Assembly (NCBI GenBank): GCA_947632175.1
Contig: CANROC010000010.1
Span: 1 to 64,000 of the forward strand
Source of the DNA: an uncultured Oscillospiraceae bacterium
Lineage (GTDB): Bacteria; Bacillota; Clostridia; Oscillospirales; Oscillospiraceae
DNA: 64,000 bases
Direction of reading: 5' to 3'
A program made the translations under genes and the position numbers. Shown piece by piece: positions 58,651-64,000 of this stretch. Under the pieces are notes generated by a model. It did no database searches. It saw nothing but the letters and a program-made list of their open reading frames with translations, and was not told where the DNA came from. How positions within the stretch are numbered: position 1 is the stretch's first letter; each line of letters begins with the position of its first letter.

Positions 58651-61600
58651 TTATTTCACAAATGCCGCGCCCCGCAGGCGCATGTCCGCGCTGACCACCG
58701 TCGCCGTCTTGTCCGCCGTGTTGTTGCGCAAGATAAGCTTGTAATACGTAAACTTCTTCGCCTTGAGCTTGATCCGCTCCATCTCCGGCACCGCGCCGGA
58801 ATCCGGGCTCGCCACCTCGTACACCGCGAAATCGCTCTTCCGGTCCGTCTGGGCGGTGACCTCCAGAAAACCGTTGTCCTCCGGCTTCACCCCCACCCAG
58901 ATCATGGCGGAGTATTTCCGCCGGAAATCCTCGGAAAAGCTCATGGCCCCCGACTCCCAGTAGGCGTCTATCGCCTCCCCGTTGTCGGAGAAGTATTTGT
59001 CCGAAAAATGCCGCAGATGCCCGTCCCTGGTGCCGTAGTAAAGCTCGTCCCGGTAGTTGATCATGCAGGTGACGTCGAGGCCCGTGTACACATACCAGGC
59101 GTCCACGTCCAGATTCTGCACGATCGCCGTCCCGTCCTCGCCGATGACGTAATACTCGTGGCTGAACTTGTCGTAAAAGGTCCGGGCCTTGGCAAGGTCA
59201 AACTGCCGGATGGAGCTGTCCACCCGCTGGCTCACCCGCTCGGCGTTGCGCTGGTCCCCGGTGATGCCGGAGGCGCTGGTGGCCTTCCACTCCATGACGC
59301 TCCGCCCGTCCAAGGTGCGGGGCCGGTTCTGGACTAATTGTGCCTGCCCGTCGGCGCAGTTGCCGATGGACCGGTTCACCGGCGTCACCGTGAACCCCGC
59401 CGTCACCGTCCCGTCCACCAGCGTAATGGTGTCGTACCCGACAGACCAGGCCGAATCCGGCTTGAAGGCGAGAAGCCTGTTGTAGTGCCGGATCATCGCC
59501 GTAATGGGCGTGTTGGCGTCCCCCACGGCGGCCTCATAGAGGTCCGGGAAGTAGTCCGCCCGGGGCTTTCCGTCGCTGTCAAGCCCGGAGTACAAGGCCC
59601 TGTTGGACCCGTCCCCATAGAGGAACACCCGGGAATCCTGCGCCCCGTTGTAGAGCTCCGCAAACCGCATGGCGCACACCTGCCCCCGCAGGCTCTCCCC
59701 GGCGCTCCAAGCGATCTCCACCGTATTGACCCCCTTGGGAGGAGGCGACGCAAAGGTCACGGTCCCGTCCTCCAGGTCCACGGTGTAATTTGGGAGTGTG
59801 GATGCCATAACAGAAGTCTCTACCGAAAGGCTGTTGTAGGGGCCGCCACTCTTGGCGGCCCGCGCTTCCGTGACCTCCGCGCCATCGTCCACCGCCACCG
59901 CCACCGGCTCCGCCGTCAGGTCCTTCACCCAATCCACCGCCGCGATGTTCTTCTCCGGCAGCTGAAACACCGTCGCCTCCCCGTCCGGGGAAAACCAGGC
60001 CCGCCGCCCCGCCGTGAGCCGGTTGACGTTCTCCAGCAGCGTCCCGCCGCCGGAGGGCTCCACGCTCACCGCCACCAGCGGACGGTAGCCCTCTACCTCC
60101 TCCAGCCGCTCCCCGTCCCAGACGAGATACTTCTTCCCGTTGAGGATGTAGAGCTTCTCATCGAACCCGAACATATGCACGTCCTCGGAGGTGTCCATCT
60201 CCCCACAGGAAATCTTGCTCCAAACACCGCCGTCCTCTCGCAGCTCCCACAGCACTCCGCCGCAGGCGGCGCAGAGGACCTCCCGGCCGCCCACGAAGCC
60301 CGACCAGATGCCCCGGACCTGCCGGTCCGACCCCTCGTTGGCCTCGGCGTAGGTCTCCAGGCCGTACCAGACCTCCGTGTCCGGGCTCACCGCCAGGGGA
60401 TAGGCCCAGAAGCTGAAGCTCTTCTCATAGCTCCCCACCGGCGTGGCGGTATCCTTGGCGTAGCAGTAATAATCCTGCCCGGACCGCATGACGGTGTATT
60501 GGACGCCGCCGGAGCTGAAGGCGGTGACGTAAGAAAACCCCTTGTCCGCCTCGGGCCGCGCCCCCTCGGCCACGTCCACCGTCCCCAGAGCGGACCCCAC
60601 GACGTAGCCGGTGGTGTAGCCGGTATAGGGCCCGTTGGCCCCCTTGGTCTGCTTGACGCCCGGCGATCCGACGCCCCCCGTGTAGGTGTATATCCGCCGT
60701 TCGACGGTAGACCCGCCGCCTTCAAAGACGGTCCCGGATTCCTTGGCCGATATCCGCACCGGCGACCCGGTGAGGGTAAAGGTCCCGTTGCTGCTGTTGA
60801 AGTAGTAGGAGCTGTACCCGACCCGGGCGGTATTGGGCCCCAGGTAGCTGTACTCCTCCGGCCCCCAGTCCCCCTCGGTGTAGTAGGTATACCCGTAGGA
60901 GCTCCTCACGCAGACGTACTTTTTCCACCGCTCCTTCTTCGTGCAGCTGTCCGTTTTCGCCCCGTAGTACCGGTAGAGCACCCCGTCTTTCACGAAGTAC
61001 CCGCCCACGTTCTGGGCTCCCCAGCCCGTGTCCGTCCCATTGGGGGCGTTTTGCGTGGAAGCGCTCCCGCTCAGCACGGCGTAGAGCCCCGCTTCCCTGA
61101 GCGCCACAGCCCCCGCCCCATTTTCACCGGAAAGCCCCGCCTCCGGGCGCGTCTCCAGGCTCCTTGTCCCGGAGAACGTACTGCCGCTCTCCTTGGTCCA
61201 CTTTTCCGTCCCGGACGCCACGGAGATCAACTCCCCCGGCGTGAACCGCCCGCCGTCAATGGTTTCCGACCCGGTCCCCGGCGTGATGACGCACTCCTCC
61301 AGCCGCCAGACACGTCCGTTGTGGGCAAAGTAGTAGCCCTTATACCCCCCGGCGTCCTTGGCCGCCACGGGCACGCCGCCGCCCGCCGTGACGATGACGC
61401 CGGCGTCGCTGGCCTCCATCCGGGGGAAGAGCTCCAAACTCCGCCCCCCGGCCTTGTCCGTCACCACCGCCTGCCGGGACCCCTCCCGGACGTGGGCGGT
61501 GTAGGCCCGCAAAAGCCCCGCCACGTCCCGGCTCCCCGGCCGCTTCTTCAGCGCCCCGCCGGAGGTGACGCAGAAGTTCCGCATCACCGCCGCCTCCCCC

Positions 61601-61698
61601 AGCTTCAGCCGCGCCTGCCCCTCCGGCGCCTCGTTGACGCCATGCCAGGAGGAGATGTTGAAGACCTTCTCCCCCACGTTCGCTGAGATGCGCGCCAT
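58651..61698 (-). CDS. Large phage tail-nozzle/stabilisation-like structural protein
   Basis: 1015 aa. It begins with ISSWHGVNEAPEGQARLKLGEAAVMRNFCVTSGGALKKRPGSRD, the grounding pattern of short-tail nozzle proteins (an RPG motif soon after an alignment of conserved N-terminal residues, as in T7 gp12-like proteins). Beta-rich propeller-like units follow (VYLLNGKKYLVWDGERLEEV, YNRLLAFKPDSAWSVGYD, YELYYGTRDGHLRHFSD-like). The end is beta-structured (SADMRLRGAAFVK). A P22 gp10-like stabilisation protein is an alternative. It is the longest structural gene. The stop and the next gene are 16 nt apart. Confidence 0.5.
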   Translation of the reverse strand: MARISANVGEKVFNISSWHGVNEAPEGQARLKLGEAAVMRNFCVTSGGALKKRPGSRDVAGLLRAYTAHVREGSRQAVVTDKAGGRSLELFPRMEASDAGVIVTAGGGVPVAAKDAGGYKGYYFAHNGRVWRLEECVITPGTGSETIDGGRFTPGELISVASGTEKWTKESGSTFSGTRSLETRPEAGLSGENGAGAVALREAGLYAVLSGSASTQNAPNGTDTGWGAQNVGGYFVKDGVLYRYYGAKTDSCTKKERWKKYVCVRSSYGYTYYTEGDWGPEEYSYLGPNTARVGYSSYYFNSSNGTFTLTGSPVRISAKESGTVFEGGGSTVERRIYTYTGGVGSPGVKQTKGANGPYTGYTTGYVVGSALGTVDVAEGARPEADKGFSYVTAFSSGGVQYTVMRSGQDYYCYAKDTATPVGSYEKSFSFWAYPLAVSPDTEVWYGLETYAEANEGSDRQVRGIWSGFVGGREVLCAACGGVLWELREDGGVWSKISCGEMDTSEDVHMFGFDEKLYILNGKKYLVWDGERLEEVEGYRPLVAVSVEPSGGGTLLENVNRLTAGRRAWFSPDGEATVFQLPEKNIAAVDWVKDLTAEPVAVAVDDGAEVTEARAAKSGGPYNSLSVETSVMASTLPNYTVDLEDGTVTFASPPPKGVNTVEIAWSAGESLRGQVCAMRFAELYNGAQDSRVFLYGDGSNRALYSGLDSDGKPRADYFPDLYEAAVGDANTPITAMIRHYNRLLAFKPDSAWSVGYDTITLVDGTVTAGFTVTPVNRSIGNCADGQAQLVQNRPRTLDGRSVMEWKATSASGITGDQRNAERVSQRVDSSIRQFDLAKARTFYDKFSHEYYVIGEDGTAIVQNLDVDAWYVYTGLDVTCMINYRDELYYGTRDGHLRHFSDKYFSDNGEAIDAYWESGAMSFSEDFRRKYSAMIWVGVKPEDNGFLEVTAQTDRKSDFAVYEVASPDSGAVPEMERIKLKAKKFTYYKLILRNNTADKTATVVSADMRLRGAAFVK

Positions 61699-62021
61699 CA
61701 GATCACCTCCCCGCTCTCGGCGTCGTCCACCAGCGCCACGGTGACCTTCTGGGTCCCGATCACCGCCCCGCCCCGGAACTTCACGCGCACGTCGAACCGC
61801 AGTCCCTCGTCCTCCGGGAGGGCAAAGGTGTCCTCCTGGGTCAGCGGCACCAGGAACCGCCCGTTCTCCTCATCGAAGGACGCCTCCTCCGGGTAGGTCT
61901 TCCGCACCTTCCCCACCGTGAACTCCGCCCGCTCCACGTCCTCCACGGGCACGTCCGCGCCGTTCACTCTGATCTTCACCGGGAGCACAAAGGCGTCTCC
62001 CTGCTTCAGCTTAAAAGCCAT
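61698..62021 (-). CDS. Small phage beta-rich structural protein
   Basis: 107 aa. MAFKLKQGDAFVLPVKIRVNGADVPVEDVERAEFTVGKVRKTY, then FDVRVKFRGGAVIGTQKVTVALVDDAE: an immunoglobulin-like strand order seen in phage head-decoration or tail-linker proteins. ATG 62021 has GGAGGAG 4 nt upstream and overlaps the terL stop by 11 nt, while its stop overlaps the start of the nozzle-like gene. The exact role is unknown. Confidence 0.6.
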   Translation of the reverse strand: MAFKLKQGDAFVLPVKIRVNGADVPVEDVERAEFTVGKVRKTYPEEASFDEENGRFLVPLTQEDTFALPEDEGLRFDVRVKFRGGAVIGTQKVTVALVDDAESGEVI

Positions 62022-63387
62022 AATCTCCTCCATACCATAAATATTCCTCCGTGGCCTCGCCGCCGAAATAACTCAGCCACGGCTCCTCGTCCTCTTCCTC
62101 CCCGCCCCGGCATAGCCGGTCCGCCGCCAGCGTCCGGGACACGCAGTAATACCGCAGCGCGTCCACGGTGTGGGTGAGCTCATGGGGCTCTTTTGCCGCG
62201 TCCCCCGGGTTTTCCGTGTCCGCCTGGATGGCCGCCATGTCCCGCAAAAGCCGCTTGCACGCGGTGGAGATGAGCAGCCCCGGCCTTCCGTCCTCTCGGA
62301 GGGCCAACAGGTCCTTCACCATCATGTGTCCCTGGACCCGGTCGTTGTCCGCCCGCGTCAGGGGCACGCCGGAGGCGGCGAAAAGCTCCTCCATGGTCCG
62401 GCCCGTGTCCTTCTGCCGGCTCCACAGGTCCGGCGGGGCGAAGGTGGCCTCGATCCGCTCCCCGGGGAGGGTCCGCTGCAATATTCCCGCCGCCGCCTCC
62501 CGGACCAGGAGCCCCGGCTGGGCCCACTCCCGGTAGACATAGCTCCTCCCCGCCTCATCCACCGCGATCCACAGCACCGCCAGCATATCGAGGCCGTAGT
62601 CAACGGCCCGATACCGCCGCCAGTACCGGGGGATCAGGCAGGGCTCGAAGCAGTGCCGCTCCCGGCGCAGCTCCGAAAAATAGCTCCCCGCCAGGGCGTT
62701 CCAGTCCCCGTAGCGCATGGCCCGGCGGACGTTCTCCGGCATCTGGGCCAGCATCCGCATGTACATGGGCGAGCGCTCCAGGAGATACTTGTTGTCCTCC
62801 ACCGTGGCGGGGATGAAGGTATAGTCCGCCGGGTCCTCCGTCTCCTCCGGGTCGGCGCTTGTCCGGTAGTCCCGGTCGATAAAGAGCCGCTTTACCCAGG
62901 AGTGCCCCACACCGCCGGGGTTGCAGGTGAGATAGAGCCGCTTGTCGTAAGGGCTCACGCCCCTGAGGCATCCTTTCAGATAGTGGAACGCCCGCTCGGA
63001 AAACTGCGTGGCCTCGTCGATGAAGATCCAGTCGAACTCCTGCCCCTGGTACTCCAGCTCGCTGAGCTCCCCCTGCCAGTGGCCGAACTTCACCGTGGAG
63101 CCGTTGACGAACGTGAGCCGCCGCGTCCCGGCGTTGTAGGCTGCCGCCTCCTTGGGCACCATCCGTAAAATGGGCCCGATGTGGTTCTCCTCCAGCTCCG
63201 GGTAAGTCCGGCGCATGATGAGGACCCGAAGGCCGGGATTGACCGCCGCGCCGCCCACCGCCTTGGTGCGCACCGCCCAGGTCTTGCCGCCGCCCTTGGC
63301 CCCGCCGTAGGCCACAAAGGGCGTCCGCGCCAGGAAAAACGCCAGCTGTTTGGGGTTGGCCGTCCCCAGATCCCAGGTTATCTCCAC
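62011..63387 (-). CDS. terL: Phage terminase large subunit
   Basis: 458 aa. DNA-packaging ATPase: Walker A GGAKGGGKTW (28-37), Walker B DWIFIDEAT, coupling motif LYLTCNPGGVGHSW. The RNase H-like nuclease core holds YRAVDYGLDMLAVLW, TFAPPDLW and a C-terminal ELTHTVDALRYY with an acidic cluster. The family is terminase-6/PBSX-like. It overlaps the next small gene, and it starts 1 nt after terS. Both cleavage and packaging of the concatemer follow from the family. Confidence 0.92.
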   Translation of the reverse strand: MEITWDLGTANPKQLAFFLARTPFVAYGGAKGGGKTWAVRTKAVGGAAVNPGLRVLIMRRTYPELEENHIGPILRMVPKEAAAYNAGTRRLTFVNGSTVKFGHWQGELSELEYQGQEFDWIFIDEATQFSERAFHYLKGCLRGVSPYDKRLYLTCNPGGVGHSWVKRLFIDRDYRTSADPEETEDPADYTFIPATVEDNKYLLERSPMYMRMLAQMPENVRRAMRYGDWNALAGSYFSELRRERHCFEPCLIPRYWRRYRAVDYGLDMLAVLWIAVDEAGRSYVYREWAQPGLLVREAAAGILQRTLPGERIEATFAPPDLWSRQKDTGRTMEELFAASGVPLTRADNDRVQGHMMVKDLLALREDGRPGLLISTACKRLLRDMAAIQADTENPGDAAKEPHELTHTVDALRYYCVSRTLAADRLCRGGEEEDEEPWLSYFGGEATEEYLWYGGDYGF

Positions 63388-63388
63388 G

Positions 63389-63784
63389 TCACCTCATCCC
63401 CTCCTCTCCGCCGACGCCCTGGAGCTTCAACGTCACCGTCACCTTCTCCGTCTTTCCCTCTTTCTCGGCGTAGCCGCCGTTTTCCGCCTGTTTTAAGTTG
63501 AACATGGCAAAGCTCGCGTTCTTTGGGTCCTTCCGGGCCATTCCCAGCCAGTAGAACGTCTTGAACTCGTCCCACCGGCGGGCGATGCGAAAGCGCCGCA
63601 TGGTCCCCACATCCTTGGGGACCTCCCCTTTCAGGGCCCGCTCGCCCCGCTCCAAGTACCCCGCCAGCTCCTCCTCCGTCACGTCCAGAAACTTGTGGAG
63701 CACATACGCCACCGGCGCGTCTCCCGTCTCCTGACAATGGGCGATGCACGCTTCCACGCCCGCCTCCAATTGCGCGATGGTCAC
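63389..63784 (-). CDS. terS: Phage terminase small subunit-like protein
   Basis: 131 aa from GTG 63784 (GAGGAT upstream). It is a helical protein with AYVLHKFLDVTEEELAGYLERGERAL and RRFRIARRWDEFKTFYWLGMARKDPKNASFAMFNLKQ, the common small-terminase gene layout directly before terL. It would recognise the packaging site. Sequence is divergent, so the call rests on position and size. Confidence 0.7.
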   Translation of the reverse strand: MTIAQLEAGVEACIAHCQETGDAPVAYVLHKFLDVTEEELAGYLERGERALKGEVPKDVGTMRRFRIARRWDEFKTFYWLGMARKDPKNASFAMFNLKQAENGGYAEKEGKTEKVTVTLKLQGVGGEEGMR

Positions 63785-63999
63785 CAGATCCTCATCCTTT
63801 CTACATCAAATCCAAGAAGCTCCAGCTTCTCCTCCGGCGTCAGCTCTTTCCACTCCTCATCGGCGCAGTCGGCGCAGACCTTCTCCCCGTTCATCCTCCC
63901 AAACGAGTCCCCCACGAAGAACTCGCACCCGCACCGGTCGCACCGAAGCCCCGCGCCCTCCTCGCCCCAGACCCTCTCGCCGTAGACTTTTCGGTCCCA
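63781..63999 (-). CDS. Zinc-finger protein upstream of terS (5' end outside window)
   Basis: 72 residues to the stop TGA (63783-63781), open to the window edge. LRCDRCGCEFFVGDSF and NGEKVCADCADEEW form a CxxC...CxxC zinc ribbon, then a helix ELTPEEKLELLGFDVERMRIW. The stop overlaps the terS start, so it is in the packaging operon. It is probably a small phage DNA-binding or accessory protein; nothing more is seen. Confidence 0.6.
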   Translation of the reverse strand, partial: WDRKVYGERVWGEEGAGLRCDRCGCEFFVGDSFGRMNGEKVCADCADEEWKELTPEEKLELLGFDVERMRIW

Positions 64000-64000
64000 G

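Larger units (their letters stand above)
51045..64000 (-). mobile_element. Podovirus-like prophage, structural and lysis half (right end outside window)
   Basis: Sixteen leftward genes from terS to a head-tail-adaptor-like gene lie closely packed. Terminase, portal, capsid, scaffold-like, nozzle-like, holin and amidase genes are present. There is no tape measure, tail-tube or sheath gene, which favours a short-tailed virus. No integrase or repressor is inside the window. Confidence 0.85.

Overview
The window is G+C-rich DNA from a low-abundance-of-intergenic-space, Gram-positive gut-type clostridium, most likely an Oscillospiraceae/Ruminococcaceae relative. The evidence is the gene complement: a ClpE-type Clp ATPase with its zinc finger, a group II ECF module next to truA, DUF5711/CvpA/PgsA, DUF6483, CmpB-type membrane protein, S-layer-homology (SLH) surface proteins, DUF6076 and clostridial-style Hanks kinases. 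No species name is supportable from sequence alone. No rRNA, tRNA or CRISPR was recognised.

Layout. 1-621: the 5' part of a WYL regulator. 635-6783: a leftward housekeeping operon (DUF5711-cvpA-pgsA-clpE-rlmD) behind a near-consensus promoter. 6852-10643: truA with an ECF transporter (T component and two ATPases) and DUF6483. 10740-12841: a small unknown gene, a 23S-type RNA methyltransferase and a water-type aquaporin. 12945-22804: a Ser/Thr phospho-signalling island (regulator, FHA reader, two PP2C phosphatases, a lipoprotein trypsin-like protease fused through a membrane span to an FHA domain, and two membrane kinases). 23016-33588: a rightward-biased block with CmpB protein, a giant MBG/YDG-SLH surface protein, esterase, ATP-grasp enzyme, a divergent PRTase and Lar-like zinc protein, and a tandem PPK2 kinase. 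33899-37715: MBOAT/DHHW acylation pair and an SDR oxidoreductase. 38284-44249: a beta-helix SLH adhesin followed by a 264-bp segment bounded by perfect 21-bp inverted repeats, then a tyrosine recombinase. 44491-50684: DUF6076 and a degraded serine-recombinase mobile element. 51045-64000: a leftward, podovirus-like prophage that runs off the right edge.

The most interesting system is at 43065-44249. A tyrosine recombinase gene abuts a small segment with inverted repeats that contains one strong promoter and a hairpin, and this segment sits directly upstream of a large surface adhesin. I infer a self-contained ON/OFF phase-variation switch for the adhesin; in this assembly the promoter points away from the adhesin, i.e. 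OFF.

Secondary themes are (i) a nearly complete writer/reader/eraser phosphothreonine circuit with both kinases lacking the canonical catalytic-loop lysine, (ii) a modular hairpin repeat found at three intergenic sites with exact 47-bp or 46-bp inverted-repeat segments shared between copies, and a second C/G-rich hairpin family that also lies inside the prophage, and (iii) decay in the serine-recombinase element (a nonsense codon in one acetyltransferase, a probable start-codon frameshift in another gene, and a recombinant-looking end to its ATPase).
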